A DNA stretch of 39,529 nt from Verrucomicrobiales bacterium (GCA_024636835.1 JAGXGH010000019.1:1-39529), one strand, 5' to 3'. Positions 18,825 through 30,445 are shown, numbered from the stretch's first letter. Notes: a model not told the origin generated them from the sequence alone. Numbers and translations are program-made.

Positions 18825-21032
18825 ATGAACTTTTGTAAAATAGTCCTCGTTCTCAGTGCACTGGTGCCAATATTAGCCACTGCCGCTGAGCGCCCAAACA
18901 TTCTTTTCATATTCTCGGACGATCACGCCACGGCGGCCATCTCCGCGTATGGCAGCCGTCTTGCTGAAGTCGCGCCTACGCCGAATATAGACCGACTCGC
19001 CGATGAAGGGGCGTTGATCGAGAACTCATTCTGCTGCAATTCCATCTGCGGGCCGTCACGCGCAGCGATCCTTACCGGCATGCATTCGCACCGCAATGGC
19101 TTCGTCGACAACAATAACTCGGTGTTTGATGGTAATCAGACGACCTTTCCGGCGCTGATGCGTGATGTCGGTTATCAAACAGCACTCATCGGTAAGTGGC
19201 ACCTACGCTCGCTACCTAAGGGTTTTGATTTTTGGGAGATTCTACCGGGGCAGGGGAGGTATTACAATCCTGACCTGAAGCAGATGCCGGATGGGAAATC
19301 GCAGAAGTTTAGCGGTCACTGCACCGACGTCGTGACGGAGCACGCACTGGATTGGCTGAAAAACAAACGGGATAAGAAAAAACCCTTCGTCTTGATGTGT
19401 CAGCATAAAGCGCCACACCGGTCATGGAGTCCGGCACTGCGTCATTTATCCCTTTTTGACGGGGTGAACATCCCGGAGCCGGACACGCTCTTCGACGATT
19501 ATGCCAACCGTTCCAGCACCTTGAAAGAGACAGAAATGACCTTATCCAAGAACTTTGAGTGGTCCTATGACATGAAGCTTCAGGGTGAAAATTTGCTTCC
19601 GGATCAATTCAGTAGTGAAGAAGGTCAATGCAGGGATTACCTCAGAATGAGCCCGGAACAAAAAAAAGCTTGGGACGCTCATTTCGATCCGTTGAATCAA
19701 CAGTTCATCGACCAGGTAAAGGCTGGAAAAATGACAGAGAAAGACGTCATGCACTGGAAGTATCAGCGCTACCTCAAAAATTACCTGAGCTGCATCAAAG
19801 GTGTGGATGAGTCTGTCGGCCAATTGTTGGACTATTTGGATGAGGCGGGATTGGCGGAAAATACCATTGTGATTTACTCGTCCGATCAAGGGTTCTACCT
19901 AGGTGAGCACGGTTGGTATGACAAACGCTGGATGTTCGAGGAGTCGCTCGAAATGCCGTTCCTTATCCGCTGGCCTGGCGTTGTGAAGCCGGGTTCACGA
20001 CCTAAGGCGATGATTCAAAACATCGACTACGCACCGACCTTCTTGACCGTCGCTGGTGCTGAGATTCCCAAGCGCATGCAAGGGCAGAGTATCATTCCAG
20101 TCTTGAAGGGTGAGGTGGCGAACCCAGAGGACTTCCGCGAGGCGATCTACTATTACTATACCGGCGAAGCGACCCATAACGTGCCAGCGCACGACGGCGT
20201 CCGGACCGAGCGCTACAAGTTGATGCGTTTTCCCAATACCAACGAGTGGAACTTATTCGACCTCGAAAAAGATCCGCAGGAAATGGTCTCACTACACAAT
20301 GATCCTGAGTATTCCAAGGTGCTGGCTGAAATGAAGCAGCTCTATGATGATACAAAGACGAAGTATCTAGCCAATGAATCGACGATCCCTGCCCACAGAA
20401 TGAATCAAAAGTGGTGGAAAGAGCGCCACCTACAAAAGGTCAAGCAGGCGAAAGATGAAGGTGAAGAATGCCAGCTTGTATTCGTTGGAGACTCGATCAC
20501 CCATTCCTGGGAGAACGGAGGAAAAGCGATCTATGAAAAGAACTTTTCAAAGTTCAAGCCACTCAACCTTGGGTTCTCTGGCGATCAAACAAGTCATGTT
20601 CTTTGGCGTATCAAAAATGACGAATGGCCGGAAAGCGTGAAGCCGAAAGTCGCCGTCGTCATGATCGGTACCAACAACACAGGGCATGGCAAAGGCCATC
20701 CGGCGGTCGAGACCGCACAGGGCATCAAGTTGATCATCGAGGATATTCACGATCGCTCGCCAGACACGCAGATCATTCTACACCCGATCTTCCCAAGAGG
20801 TGCCACGCCTGCCGATCCAAAGCGTAAGCTGAACGACGAGATTAACACCATCATCGCCGACCTGGGGAACCTTGATTACGTGCACATCGTCGATCTGGCA
20901 CCCAAGTTCCTCGACGAAGACGGCAACCTTCCCAAGACCATCATGCCTGATCTTCTGCACCCCAAAGCTGAGGGGTATCAAATTTGGGCCGATGCCCTGA
21001 TGCCGAAGCTGAAAGAACTTGGCTTGGAATAG
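18825..21032 (+). CDS. secreted sulfatase fused to SGNH hydrolase
   Basis: A 735-residue exported two-domain enzyme. Signal peptide to about residue 21. Residues about 22-500 are a type I sulfatase: FSDDHA with DD at 32-33, CGPSR with the formylglycine precursor Cys75, GKWHL, and YSSDQGFYLGEHGWYDK as the second metal site. After a basic linker, residues about 545-735 are an SGNH/GDSL hydrolase: VGDSITHSW with nucleophile S557, GTNN as block III, and D709/H712 in DLLHPKAEGY as the rest of the triad. Both active sites look intact, so it could remove sulfate and acyl (probably acetyl) groups from one glycan. Single-domain sulfatases normally have about 450-550 residues. A strong terminator follows. 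Confidence 0.93.
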   Translation: MNFCKIVLVLSALVPILATAAERPNILFIFSDDHATAAISAYGSRLAEVAPTPNIDRLADEGALIENSFCCNSICGPSRAAILTGMHSHRNGFVDNNNSVFDGNQTTFPALMRDVGYQTALIGKWHLRSLPKGFDFWEILPGQGRYYNPDLKQMPDGKSQKFSGHCTDVVTEHALDWLKNKRDKKKPFVLMCQHKAPHRSWSPALRHLSLFDGVNIPEPDTLFDDYANRSSTLKETEMTLSKNFEWSYDMKLQGENLLPDQFSSEEGQCRDYLRMSPEQKKAWDAHFDPLNQQFIDQVKAGKMTEKDVMHWKYQRYLKNYLSCIKGVDESVGQLLDYLDEAGLAENTIVIYSSDQGFYLGEHGWYDKRWMFEESLEMPFLIRWPGVVKPGSRPKAMIQNIDYAPTFLTVAGAEIPKRMQGQSIIPVLKGEVANPEDFREAIYYYYTGEATHNVPAHDGVRTERYKLMRFPNTNEWNLFDLEKDPQEMVSLHNDPEYSKVLAEMKQLYDDTKTKYLANESTIPAHRMNQKWWKERHLQKVKQAKDEGEECQLVFVGDSITHSWENGGKAIYEKNFSKFKPLNLGFSGDQTSHVLWRIKNDEWPESVKPKVAVVMIGTNNTGHGKGHPAVETAQGIKLIIEDIHDRSPDTQIILHPIFPRGATPADPKRKLNDEINTIIADLGNLDYVHIVDLAPKFLDEDGNLPKTIMPDLLHPKAEGYQIWADALMPKLKELGLE

Positions 21033-21061
21033 ACCACCCAGACTTACAATTAACCAACCAC

Positions 21062-21100
21062 AAAAAAAGCCCCGCCGGACTTATCCGACGGGGCTTTTTT
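21062..21100. terminator. bidirectional rho-independent terminator
   Basis: AGCCCCG and CGGGGCT with inner CGGA / TCCG form a long GC-rich stem with one mismatch. It is preceded by A7 and followed by T6, so it works in both directions. It serves the sulfatase-SGNH gene (+) and the DUF5069 gene (-). Confidence 0.93.
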
Positions 21101-21155
21101 ATTGATCGTCAGCCACTGCTGCGTGGCTTGAGATGCTATTTTTCAAAACCCGTTA

Positions 21156-21596
21156 TCAGCCTTTAATCTGCTGCGCATAGAACTCTTGCCAATCTTCGAG
21201 ATTGTTCAAACGGATCGCGTCGAGGATGTCTCCGTTGTCTTGAACACCGCAGGCAGCAAGGATGGCAGCGCGCGTTTCATCGGTGTGATTATAGCCAATG
21301 ATTGACTCGTTGAGGGTCTTCACTGTGTCAGTGTCCAATACCCCGCCTTTTTGTTCCAAAACCCACACTTCCAACTGTGGATAAGTGGGCTTGGTATCCA
21401 TGAACGTGTTAAATGACTCTTTATCGATGCCCAAGGCATCAAGAACCATTTGGTCGTATCCGGCTCCGATCGCCGGATAATCGCTGTGTAGCTTACCGGC
21501 TTTGTCGAGAGAGACCTTTTGCCAGAGGCGGGGAAGATGAAGCACACCGAGTGGACCGCTGACACCTGAACTGATTAGTGGTATTGTTTGACTCAT
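21156..21596 (-). CDS. DUF5069 family protein
   Basis: A 146-residue cytoplasmic protein with the layout of DUF5069: GVLHLPRLWQKVSLDKAGKL near the N-terminus, a Tyr/Asp segment (SDYPAIGAGYDQMVLDALGID), and helical ends. The family is frequent in Verrucomicrobia, Planctomycetes and Bacteroidota, and I know of no assigned function. No catalytic motif or signal peptide is visible. It is transcribed toward the terminator at 21062. The copper operon ends 118 bp upstream, so it may be separately transcribed. Confidence 0.82.
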   Translation of the reverse strand: MSQTIPLISSGVSGPLGVLHLPRLWQKVSLDKAGKLHSDYPAIGAGYDQMVLDALGIDKESFNTFMDTKPTYPQLEVWVLEQKGGVLDTDTVKTLNESIIGYNHTDETRAAILAACGVQDNGDILDAIRLNNLEDWQEFYAQQIKG

Positions 21597-21714
21597 AATT
21601 TGTTATGTTTCCATTAAAGGGTTGTTAGGGCTTACGTGTCAACCTTTCCCCAAAGACTGATTATTTGAGAGGATTCACTGTTTTTTCAATACACCGACCG
21701 ACGGGTTGACATGA

Positions 21715-22457
21715 TTATAGAAGCGCTTTCACCATCATCCATGTCGACATTGCCATCATCATCAGATTTTCGGTGAGTGAGATAAATCCAAGTGGCACAC
21801 TGCTTCCTCCCCCGACACATGCGCAACTAAGGTCACGTTTCTCTATATAAACAGCTTTGAAAACCGACACCGCTCCAATCGTGCTCACGATCAACGCCGC
21901 CGGTGCCGCCACCCAAGTGAACAAGCCGGCGACCATCAGTGCTCCGGCTCCTGCCTCGACGAAAGGGTAAACATAGGAATACGGAACGTATTTCTGCGCG
22001 ACCAAATCATACTGCACAAACCCCGTCGAAAACGAGAGCAGATCCTGAAGCTTGAGAATGCCAAGCACACACATGCTGAACGCGATAAAGAGCTCGGCCA
22101 CTCGAAGGACGGAAAGCGACCCTTGTAGTGCCCAGCAAGTCGTCAGTGCCATCGCCATGGTCACCGCAAACACAGCGATCACTGGTTGATAAGTATCACC
22201 CTCCTTCGGATCAGGCCCTAAGCCAAGATGCTCGCGCAGTTGGTCGTAGCCACCGAGGTTTTTGCCATCGATAAAAATCTGTGGCGTCTCGTCGTAGCCA
22301 TTCTCTTCTTTGTAGGCCTTGTTCGCGTCTTGTGTCACCAAATGCTGATCGTCAACCTCATAGCCATTTCTCTTCAAGAGATCGAGCGCCTTCACCCCCA
22401 AGGACAGAGGTGATTCGGTGTGACCATTCGGTAGATTGTTGCTTTTTTCGTGCTCAT
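21715..22457 (-). pseudogene. glutaredoxin-MauE/DoxX fusion, frameshifted
   Basis: Read from ATG at 22457 the frame gives MSTKKATIYRMV followed by HLCPWG, the start of a glutaredoxin with a CPxG active site, then hits a stop. One base later in frame the sequence continues VKALDLLKRNGYEV, TPQIFIDG and GGYDQLREHLG (the cis-Pro and glutathione-binding parts), then four membrane helices of a MauE/DoxX-like domain with CACVGGG. The break is at a run of five G (C on the plus strand, 22395-22399); six would restore a 247-residue protein. The ORF from 22512 is an artefact of the shift, which replaces the active-site Cys region by SPLSLG. Last gene of the copper operon. It may be a recent mutation, an assembly error or a slippage site. 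Confidence 0.85.
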
Positions 22458-22531
22458 TACCTAACGGTTTACGAATGAAACTCCAATCGCACGGGAACGA
22501 ATTTTGAAACAACCGACGCGCGCGGATAAGA

Positions 22532-24862
22532 TTACAACTTCGTATACCTCAGTCGTAGCGCGTTAACGATCACTGAAACCGATGACACGCTCATCGCCGC
22601 TCCGGCGATCATTGGGTTGAGCAAATGCCCGGTGAGTGGGTATAAAACTCCCGCAGCGATCGGCACACCCAGCGCATTGTAGACGAACGCAAAGAACAAG
22701 TTTTGGCGGATGTTTTTCATCGTCGCCTGACTCAAGCGAATTGCTTTCGACACTCCGTTAAGATCGCCTTTTACCAAGGTGATGGCGGCACTCTCAATCG
22801 CCACATCAGTTCCTGTTCCCATCGCGATACCGACCTGAGCTTCGGCTAGCGCGGGAGCGTCGTTGATGCCGTCACCAGTCATCGCGACGACCGACCCTTT
22901 GGACTTCAGATCGCGCACAATCGCAATCTTGTCCGCAGGTGATAGCCCTGCATGGATTTCATCGATGCCCAACTCACTCCCGACTGCATTCGCGGTGTTC
23001 TCGTTATCACCGGTGACCATGATCACCTTCACGCCTGCGTCATGCAGGTCTTGGATCGCCCCGCGACTCGATTCTTTAATCTGGTCGGAGATGCCAAGAA
23101 TTCCAATCGCCTCGTCGTCTGCGCTCACCCACACCACAGATTGTGCTTTGTTCTGCAAATCTTCAGCGTGCTGCATGAGGGCGTCGGAAAGCGTCACTGA
23201 CGCGTCGCGTAGGAAGTCGGCTTTCCCCACGCGGATCATTTTGCCATCGACTCGACCCGACACACCGCCGCCGGTGGTCGATTCAAATTCACTCGCGTCC
23301 GGTACGCTGAGGTTCGCTTCCTTCGCGGCGTTGACAATGGCACGTGCGAGGGGGTGTTCGGAAGTCGCTTCCAAGGCCGCAGCTTTCGCAAGGACGTCGT
23401 CCAAGGACATGCCCTCTGTCGCAAAGCGATCAGTGAGCGTCGGCTTGCCTGCGGTGAGTGTCCCCGTCTTATCAGTCAGCAACACATCCACTTTCTCCGC
23501 GGTTTGTACGGCTTCCGCACTCTTGATCAGAATACCCTCTTGCGCAGCGCGCCCCACGCCAACCATGATCGACATCGGCGTCGCCAAACCAAGCGCACAC
23601 GGACAAGCAATAATCAGCACTGATACCGCATTCACCAAGGCATAAGCCATCGCAGGGTCAGGCCCCCAAATTGCCCAAATAATAAACGTAAGCACCGCAC
23701 ACGCGATTACGATAGGCACGAAATACACCGCAATTTTATCAGCGGTTTTTTGGATCGGTGCACGGCTCCGTTGAGCATCGGAGACCAGTTGCACAATTTG
23801 CGAAAGCATCGTCTCACCGCCTACCTTGTCGGTTCGCATCACGAACGATCCCGTTTGGTTCACTGTCGCGCCGATCACAGAATCCCCCGCATTCTTCTGC
23901 ACAGGGGCAGGCTCACCAGTGAGCATGGATTCATCAACAAGACTCGAGCCTTCGGTAACTTCGCCGTCAATTGGCACCTTTTCGCCGGGACGAACGCGCA
24001 ACAAATCGCCTACATGCAATTGATCAAGTGGGACGTCTTCTTCCTCACCGTCGCGAAGCCGATGCGCCGTTTTTGCCGCCAATCCAATCAAGCCTTTAAT
24101 CGCCTCACCAGTCCGGCTGCGTGCCTTCGCCTCGAGCAATTGCCCAAGTAACACCAACACCGTGATCACCGCAGCCGCTTCAAAATACAACCCCACCTCG
24201 CCGTGATGTTTGAATGAATCTGGGAACAAGTGCGGGAACAAAGTCGCCACCACGCTAAACAAATACGCCGACCCCACGCCGAGCATAATGAGCGTGAACA
24301 TATTCGGACTACGGTTGATCACCGACCGCCAACCTTTAACGAAAAACATTCCACCTGCCCACAACACCACCGGAGTCGCCAAACCCAATTCAATCCACTT
24401 CGAAATCGATTTTGGAATCAGTTCCGCAATCCCAAGGGATGGAACCATGCCACCCATCGCAAGGATAAACACCGGGAGCGTCAAGGCTGCGCCTATCCAG
24501 AACTTTAGCGTAAGTTCTTTCAGTTCTTTCTTCGCATGATCGTCAGAAGTATCTGCCGCCATTGGCTCCAAGGGCATGCCACATTTCGGGCAATCCCCAG
24601 GTTGATCGGAAATCACCTCCGGATGCATAGGACAGGTGTAAGTCGTCGATCCGAATGCTGGCGGCACCTGCTCCAGCGCCATCCCGCACTTCGGACAATC
24701 ACCTGGCTCATCAGAAATCACCTCGGGATCCATAGGGCACGTCCATTGACCAGGGCGCGCCTTACTCTCTGAGAGATCCGACATCGAATGATGATCGCCA
24801 CCGCAGCAGGACTTCTTCTCTGGCTTTGGCGTGTGGTTCTTGTCCTTGTGTTGGTCACTCAT
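22532..24862 (-). CDS. copA: copper/silver-exporting P1B-type ATPase
   Basis: Inner-membrane ATPase exporting Cu(I)/Ag(I) from the cytoplasm. The start at 24862 gives 776 residues; it lies 5 bp after the cusA stop, so translation is probably coupled. A His/Cys-rich N-terminus ([10 protein letters not shown]) is followed by two heavy-metal-binding TCPM-PE...CPKCGM domains at 41-63 and 76-98, in place of the classical GMTCxxC domain. The metal-binding CPC is C420-P421-C422 and the phosphorylated Asp is D464 in DKTGTLT. HP (SEHPLA) and [11 protein letters not shown] are present, as are about eight membrane helices. This is the SilP/CopB-like HMBD subgroup; Cu(I) is the likeliest ion given CPC and the cus genes upstream. 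Confidence 0.95.
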   Translation of the reverse strand: MSDQHKDKNHTPKPEKKSCCGGDHHSMSDLSESKARPGQWTCPMDPEVISDEPGDCPKCGMALEQVPPAFGSTTYTCPMHPEVISDQPGDCPKCGMPLEPMAADTSDDHAKKELKELTLKFWIGAALTLPVFILAMGGMVPSLGIAELIPKSISKWIELGLATPVVLWAGGMFFVKGWRSVINRSPNMFTLIMLGVGSAYLFSVVATLFPHLFPDSFKHHGEVGLYFEAAAVITVLVLLGQLLEAKARSRTGEAIKGLIGLAAKTAHRLRDGEEEDVPLDQLHVGDLLRVRPGEKVPIDGEVTEGSSLVDESMLTGEPAPVQKNAGDSVIGATVNQTGSFVMRTDKVGGETMLSQIVQLVSDAQRSRAPIQKTADKIAVYFVPIVIACAVLTFIIWAIWGPDPAMAYALVNAVSVLIIACPCALGLATPMSIMVGVGRAAQEGILIKSAEAVQTAEKVDVLLTDKTGTLTAGKPTLTDRFATEGMSLDDVLAKAAALEATSEHPLARAIVNAAKEANLSVPDASEFESTTGGGVSGRVDGKMIRVGKADFLRDASVTLSDALMQHAEDLQNKAQSVVWVSADDEAIGILGISDQIKESSRGAIQDLHDAGVKVIMVTGDNENTANAVGSELGIDEIHAGLSPADKIAIVRDLKSKGSVVAMTGDGINDAPALAEAQVGIAMGTGTDVAIESAAITLVKGDLNGVSKAIRLSQATMKNIRQNLFFAFVYNALGVPIAAGVLYPLTGHLLNPMIAGAAMSVSSVSVIVNALRLRYTKL

Positions 24863-24867
24863 AATAT

Positions 24868-27800
24868 TCAGGCTAATTGCTTCTTCATCCTCCGCAGCAT
24901 CACCGTGCAATAGATGGTGGGAACAATGAACACCGTGCTCAATGCGAAGACCATTCCGCCGAAAGTTGGGATCGCCATCGGCACCATGATATCGCTGCCT
25001 TTGCCTGTGCTGCTGAGCACCGGAAGGAGTGCAAGAATCGTCGTTGCGCTGGTCATCATCGCCGGGCGGATGCGTCGGGTGGCGGCTTCGACCGTTGCTT
25101 CGATCACCGAATCACGATCGGTGGGAGCTTGATCCTTGAAACGCTGCTCAAGGTAGGTGCTCATCAATACGCCGTCATCCGTGGCAATTCCAAACAGCGC
25201 CAGGAACCCCACCCAAATCGCGACGCTTAACTTGATGGTGTGCATTTGGAAAAGCTCACGCGGATCCGTGCCCAACCAGCTGCCTGCCATGAACCACGGT
25301 TGACTGAATAGCCAGATCATCACGAAACCGCCGGCCATCGCAAAGGCCACTCCGCTGAAAATTGTCGCCGTGAGCCAGACTTTGCGGAACTGCATGTAAA
25401 TCAGCAAAAAGATCAGCGCCAGAGTGAACGGTAAGATTTGCACGAGCGTCTCGCGGAAGCGTTGTTCGTTCTCGTAGTTGCCAGCGAATCGCCATGTCAC
25501 GCCAGCCGGGCGGTCGAACTCACCGTCAGCTTCTTTTTGCTTCAACAGCGCGTCGATCTGTTGTACCACGTCGATTTCAGAGAACCCTGGGTTCACATCG
25601 AGAATCACGTAGCCGACCAGGAACGTATCCTCGCTCTTGATCATCTGTGGTCCACGTTCGTAACGAATCGTCGCCAATTGTCCGAGCGGAATCTGTGCAC
25701 CCGACGGCGTGGCAACGAGCACGTTTTCCAGCGCATCGAAATCACCACGCAACTCGCGCGGGTAACGTACCCGCACCGGATAGCGTTCACGCCCTTCGAT
25801 GGTCGTGGTTACCGTGCTGCCGCCAATCGCGGTTTCAATCGTGCGTTGAACGTCCGCTTTCTGTAATCCGTAGCGCTGGATCTTCTCCGCATTGATATCG
25901 ATCTCCACGTAGGGCTTGCCGACCACACGATCCGCGGAAACCGCTGCCGTGTTTAATGCCGGCGCGTCGCCCTCTCGAAGTATTCGCTCGATATCCAACG
26001 CCGCTTTCTCGATCGATTCCAGATCAGGCCCGAAGATCTTCATCCCCACTGGTGAACGCATCCCCGACTGCAACATGACGATTCTCGTTTCAATCGGCTG
26101 TAACTTCGGTGCATCAGTCACGCCTGGCACCTGCCCGGCATGAACGATCTCTTTCCAGATGTCGTCGGCAGATTTGATCTCATCGCGCCAGTTACGAAAC
26201 GGCTTCCCCTGGTCATCGCGGATCAACTCGCCGCGGTCATCTTTCACGAAGGAATTACTATCGTAATCGTATTTAAACTTCACCACCCGGCCGTCGTCGT
26301 CCTGTTTATACTCGGGCTTGTAATTAATCACCGTTTCGACCATCGACACCGGGGCCGGGTCCAGCGCACTGTCGACACGGCCAATTTTTCCAACCACCGA
26401 CTCCACCTCGGGGATCGCGCTGATCGCTTGATCTTGCAGTGAGATGATTTCAGTGGCCTCGCCAATGGACGCGTGGACACTGGTTGTCGGCATGTAAAGA
26501 AACGACCCCTCGTTAAGCTTCGGCATAAACTCACGCGACAGCCCGGGGAAGGGGTTTTCCATCGCGACAATCGCACGCTCCGGCAACATCCACCCAAGCA
26601 CCGGTCTCGCGCCAACAGCGATCATTGCGCCGATCACCAATATGCCTACACAGCCGATCCAAAATAGCGCTCGAACTTTCAGAACCATGCGCAGCAGGCG
26701 CGGGTAGGCGCGAATGAATAGAAGCATCCCGATCAATAAGCCGCCGACCACCACCAAGGTGAACACGACATTCGCCACCCCGCGTTCCACACCCAAGGGA
26801 TGCCAGTCATGCGCGAGGAAAATTGCCACCGACAAGGCAAGCACCACATTAATCGCGACAGTCCCGATGTTTTGCACGCGCTCCGGAAGCTTGCTACGGA
26901 TCGCATTAAATCCACAGAGCAACGCGAGGATAAAAGCCAGCCACCAAGGCATTGCCGAGACGAACAATGGCGAGATCAAGACCACTACGGCAAGCCCCGC
27001 CAGCACGAGCATCCGCGTGAGACCATTGTTGCCTTTGGTGCGCTTCTTGTCGCCACCCATCAACAAGTGAAACAACGGTGGAATCAGCGCCAAGGAAACA
27101 ATGATCGACGCAATCAACGCGAAGGTCTTGGTGTATGCCAGCGGCTTGAACAACTTCCCTTCGGCCCCGGTAAGCGCAAACACGGGGAGGAATGAAATCA
27201 CCGTCGTCGCCACAGCTGTCGTGACCGCACCTGCAACTTCGACCGTAGCCTTGTGAATGGTTTCTAAACGACTTTCACCCTCCGGTGCCTCCTTCAGGCG
27301 CGTGAGGATGTTTTCGCACAACACGATCCCGACATCGACCACGGTGCCGATCGCAATCGCGATGCCCGAGAGTGCAACCACGTTGGCGTCGACTCCGGCA
27401 ATCTTCATCGCAATGAACGTTACTAGAACAGCCATCGGCAGCACCGAGCTGATCAACAAACTACTGCGGATGTGCAGCACCATGATCACAACGACGATGA
27501 TCGTAATCAAGATCTCCTGCACCAGTGCATCCTCCAAGGTGGCCAGCGTCTCTTTGATCAAGCCGCTGCGGTCGTAGAACGGCACAATCGTCACCTGACT
27601 CACGGTCCCGTCGGCCAAGGTTTTTTTGGGAAGGCTTGGGCCGATCTCGGTAATCTTCTCTTTCACGCTCTTGATCACTTCCATTGGGTTTGATCCGTAA
27701 CGGGCTACCACCACACCGCCAACGGCCGCGCTACCGTCTTTGTCCAGAGCACCGCGTCGCATCGCAGGCCCAAGCTCCACACTCCCCAACTGCTCCAGCA

Positions 27801-28620
27801 AAATCGGCGTGTTTTCGCGCTCGGCGACCACGATCTTACGCACGTCTTCAAGATCCTCGATGCGTCCAATCCCACGCACAATGTATTCCACGCGGTTCAG
27901 CTCAATCGTTCGCGCGCCGACGTCTTTGTTCGAGTTGCGAACCGCTGCAAAAACTTGATCGAGAGTCACCGCAAAATGGCGCAGCTTCTGCGGATCCACG
28001 TCGATCTGGTATTCCTTCACAAACCCGCCGATCGATGCCACCTCCGCGACGTCGTCAGCTCCTTGGAGACCATAGCGCACCGTCCAATCTTGAATCGACC
28101 GCAACTCCTGCGGATCCCATCCTGCGGCAGGTTTTCCATCGGGTGTCCGCCCTTCGAGAGTATACCAAAAGATCTGACCTAAGCCCGTGGCGTCCGGGCC
28201 CATCACCGGGGTTGCCCCTTCAGGCAATGTCCCCGCAGGCAGGCTGGCGATCTTTTCCAATAGCCTACTACGTGACCAGTAGAACTCGGCACTCTCCTCG
28301 AAAATCACGAAAATCGTCGAGTAGCCAAAGTAGCTATAACTCCGCACGCTCTTCACCTTCGGCAAGCCCGTCAGCGCGACCGTCAGCGGATAGGTGATTT
28401 GATCGTCGATGTCCTTCGGCGACCTTCCATCCCAGCGAGTGAAGACGATCTGTTGGTTTTCGCCGTAGTCAGGGATCGCATCGACCGGAACCGGATTGCG
28501 GGTCACCCCGGAAATCGTCCAGTCGAACGGTGCCACGATCGCGCCGCCGAAAATCAGCATTGCCGTGAGGATGAGAACAACCAGTTTGTACTCGATACAG
28601 AATCTTAGAAATTTCGACAT
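24868..28620 (-). CDS. cusA: CusA-type RND heavy-metal efflux pump
   Basis: Proton-driven inner-membrane pump that moves Cu(I)/Ag(I) through CusBC. The ORF has 1250 residues against about 1047 in E. coli CusA. The HME signature [20 protein letters not shown] is near the N-terminus, the proton-relay D429 is in TM4 ([17 protein letters not shown]), and the C-terminal half repeats the layout ([18 protein letters not shown]). An insertion of about 120-150 residues with four hydrophobic segments (about 537-556, 559-573, 588-604, 617-636) sits between the two halves. A second acidic insertion ([19 protein letters not shown]) lies in the porter region. It starts 4 bp after the cusB stop. Confidence 0.94.
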   Translation of the reverse strand: MSKFLRFCIEYKLVVLILTAMLIFGGAIVAPFDWTISGVTRNPVPVDAIPDYGENQQIVFTRWDGRSPKDIDDQITYPLTVALTGLPKVKSVRSYSYFGYSTIFVIFEESAEFYWSRSRLLEKIASLPAGTLPEGATPVMGPDATGLGQIFWYTLEGRTPDGKPAAGWDPQELRSIQDWTVRYGLQGADDVAEVASIGGFVKEYQIDVDPQKLRHFAVTLDQVFAAVRNSNKDVGARTIELNRVEYIVRGIGRIEDLEDVRKIVVAERENTPILLEQLGSVELGPAMRRGALDKDGSAAVGGVVVARYGSNPMEVIKSVKEKITEIGPSLPKKTLADGTVSQVTIVPFYDRSGLIKETLATLEDALVQEILITIIVVVIMVLHIRSSLLISSVLPMAVLVTFIAMKIAGVDANVVALSGIAIAIGTVVDVGIVLCENILTRLKEAPEGESRLETIHKATVEVAGAVTTAVATTVISFLPVFALTGAEGKLFKPLAYTKTFALIASIIVSLALIPPLFHLLMGGDKKRTKGNNGLTRMLVLAGLAVVVLISPLFVSAMPWWLAFILALLCGFNAIRSKLPERVQNIGTVAINVVLALSVAIFLAHDWHPLGVERGVANVVFTLVVVGGLLIGMLLFIRAYPRLLRMVLKVRALFWIGCVGILVIGAMIAVGARPVLGWMLPERAIVAMENPFPGLSREFMPKLNEGSFLYMPTTSVHASIGEATEIISLQDQAISAIPEVESVVGKIGRVDSALDPAPVSMVETVINYKPEYKQDDDGRVVKFKYDYDSNSFVKDDRGELIRDDQGKPFRNWRDEIKSADDIWKEIVHAGQVPGVTDAPKLQPIETRIVMLQSGMRSPVGMKIFGPDLESIEKAALDIERILREGDAPALNTAAVSADRVVGKPYVEIDINAEKIQRYGLQKADVQRTIETAIGGSTVTTTIEGRERYPVRVRYPRELRGDFDALENVLVATPSGAQIPLGQLATIRYERGPQMIKSEDTFLVGYVILDVNPGFSEIDVVQQIDALLKQKEADGEFDRPAGVTWRFAGNYENEQRFRETLVQILPFTLALIFLLIYMQFRKVWLTATIFSGVAFAMAGGFVMIWLFSQPWFMAGSWLGTDPRELFQMHTIKLSVAIWVGFLALFGIATDDGVLMSTYLEQRFKDQAPTDRDSVIEATVEAATRRIRPAMMTSATTILALLPVLSSTGKGSDIMVPMAIPTFGGMVFALSTVFIVPTIYCTVMLRRMKKQLA

Positions 28621-28624
28621 AAGC

Positions 28625-30445
28625 TTATTCTCCCAGCTCTCCCTTCACTTCTCCGCAATGCAGCATCATGTCGCCGAAGTAGGGGTTGAGAACCTCATCC
28701 TTCGCCGATAACCAATCCGCGCCCTTGTTTCCGAAGGCCATCGGGCAGTGAACGACGAAGACCTTGCCCTCGCCACTGCCAAAGGTTTTCGCCAAGGTCA
28801 TCAAATGCATCGTGACCGTCTCAAAATGCTGGCGCGCCAGCTTGATGTCTTCAGCTTCAGCCATTGAAGCAGCCGCTGTGCCCAACTCACCAACGATCGC
28901 GTTCCAGGCCTCAGCGTCCTGATCGGATAAGCCCTCGGGAAGCTTGCTTGCCAGCCCATTTGATAGGCGTTTCGCCGCGTCTTTGGCGGCCGATATATCA
29001 TCGTTGGCGAGCGCTTGTTGAATAACGAAATACTGCTCCATCCATTCGCTTACCTGCTTCGTCGCAGCTGGTGATCCAGCTCGTTTTGCCAGTAGATCAT
29101 CACCGCCGCCCTTCGGCTGCATCATGCTTTCCTTACCGGAGATCTGCAGTTCAGAATCCAACTTGAAGGCACCGTTGACCACCACTGATTCACCTTCCTT
29201 TAACCCGTCCGCCACGATGAAGTCATCACCGGCACGCGCTCCGAGGAGAATCGTCCGTGCTTCATACGTCGGGCGATCCGCATCTTTTTTCTCCACATAG
29301 ACCACCGCACGTTCGCCCGTTCGCAGAACAGCCGATGAAGGCACTAGCAACGGCTTTGCTCCGGCCATGCCCTCGACAGTCGAGTATCCCAAGTCCTCGA
29401 CCTTCACCAAGTCCATCCCGCAGATATCACATTGCCCCGGCCCGTCTTTGACGATCTCCGGGTGCATTGGACTGATCCACTTCCCCGCCAAATCGCTGGC
29501 GATGACTTTGCCGCCCACTGCGACTCGTGCAGACACTTTGCCCGTGGCAAGCATCCCGGGTTTCAGCAAGTTATCCTCATTCTTCACATTCAGTCGAACT
29601 CCAGCCGTTCGTGTTGCTGAATTCAGCATGGGGTCGACATACGAGATCTTCCCCGTGAACTTTTTGCCAGGCAGCGCGTCGACAGTGAACTCCACGTCCT
29701 GCCCAAATCGAAGCCACGGCAAATCCGTTTCATAAGCATCGAACATCACCCATAGAGCATCGAAACTCGTCAGTCGAAACAAGCGATCCCCCGTCTTTAC
29801 ATAGTCGCCTTCGCGGACAAACATCTCCGTGACCACACCACCAACTGGTGCATCGAGATCGAACTGATCGCTCGCCTTTCCTGTCGCAATCACCTCTTGG
29901 ATCTTCGCGGCGGGAATCCCCCACAGGCTCAACTTCTCGCGCGCCGCCTCGGCAGATGCGCCGCGAGCACCAATCAATTCCTGCTGGGCAATCAACAGCT
30001 CAGGGCTGTAGACCTTCGCCAAGTGATCTCCCTTACGCACCGTGATTCCCGTGTAATCGATATAGAGTTCATCAAGTCTCGCCGGGAATCTTGCCGTTAA
30101 GGTGCTGACCTTTGTCTCATCAACCTCCACCTTACCCACGAGCGAAACTTGAACATTCGCCCAATCGCGTCGCACAGGAGCCGTCTGCAAATTCGCTAAA
30201 GCCGCCGCCTCCGGGCTGAGTGTTAGTTCGCGTTCGCCGAGCCCTTCAGCCGATGGATCTAGTAAGATCAGATCCATCCCGCAAATAGGGCAGTCCCCTG
30301 GTTTCGGCTGACGAATCTGCGGGTGCATTGAGCACGTCCACACTTCTGCAGCGCCGCCCCCGGCATCCGCCATCTCATCACCTCCACATCCTGCCAGGCC
30401 AAAGACCAAGCAAGTAAAAAATAGATTTTGAATTAACGTTCTCAT
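28625..30445 (-). CDS. cusB: CusB-type periplasmic adaptor lipoprotein
   Basis: Membrane-fusion protein linking CusA to CusC and passing metal to the pump. The start at 30445 (MRTLIQNLFF) gives a lipoprotein signal with lipobox LAGC at Cys20; an ATG at 30457 is also possible. A heavy-metal-binding domain (CSMHPQ...CPICGMDL) lies at about 37-60. The barrel-sandwich and beta-barrel domains follow. A second such domain (SPMHPE...CDICGMDL) near 320 lacks the first Cys. The C-terminal 120 or so residues, with HCPMAFGNKGADWL and MMLHCGEV, resemble a DUF3347 metal-binding domain. At 606 residues it is longer than E. coli CusB (407) because of these extra domains. cusC ends 23 bp upstream. Confidence 0.93.
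   Translation of the reverse strand: MRTLIQNLFFTCLVFGLAGCGGDEMADAGGGAAEVWTCSMHPQIRQPKPGDCPICGMDLILLDPSAEGLGERELTLSPEAAALANLQTAPVRRDWANVQVSLVGKVEVDETKVSTLTARFPARLDELYIDYTGITVRKGDHLAKVYSPELLIAQQELIGARGASAEAAREKLSLWGIPAAKIQEVIATGKASDQFDLDAPVGGVVTEMFVREGDYVKTGDRLFRLTSFDALWVMFDAYETDLPWLRFGQDVEFTVDALPGKKFTGKISYVDPMLNSATRTAGVRLNVKNEDNLLKPGMLATGKVSARVAVGGKVIASDLAGKWISPMHPEIVKDGPGQCDICGMDLVKVEDLGYSTVEGMAGAKPLLVPSSAVLRTGERAVVYVEKKDADRPTYEARTILLGARAGDDFIVADGLKEGESVVVNGAFKLDSELQISGKESMMQPKGGGDDLLAKRAGSPAATKQVSEWMEQYFVIQQALANDDISAAKDAAKRLSNGLASKLPEGLSDQDAEAWNAIVGELGTAAASMAEAEDIKLARQHFETVTMHLMTLAKTFGSGEGKVFVVHCPMAFGNKGADWLSAKDEVLNPYFGDMMLHCGEVKGELGE

Noticed and set aside
22458..22512. Upstream start giving a 265-residue Grx-MauE protein
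   Set aside because: The upstream part has no glutaredoxin features, while the correct glutaredoxin start is readable from 22457 in the neighbouring frame.
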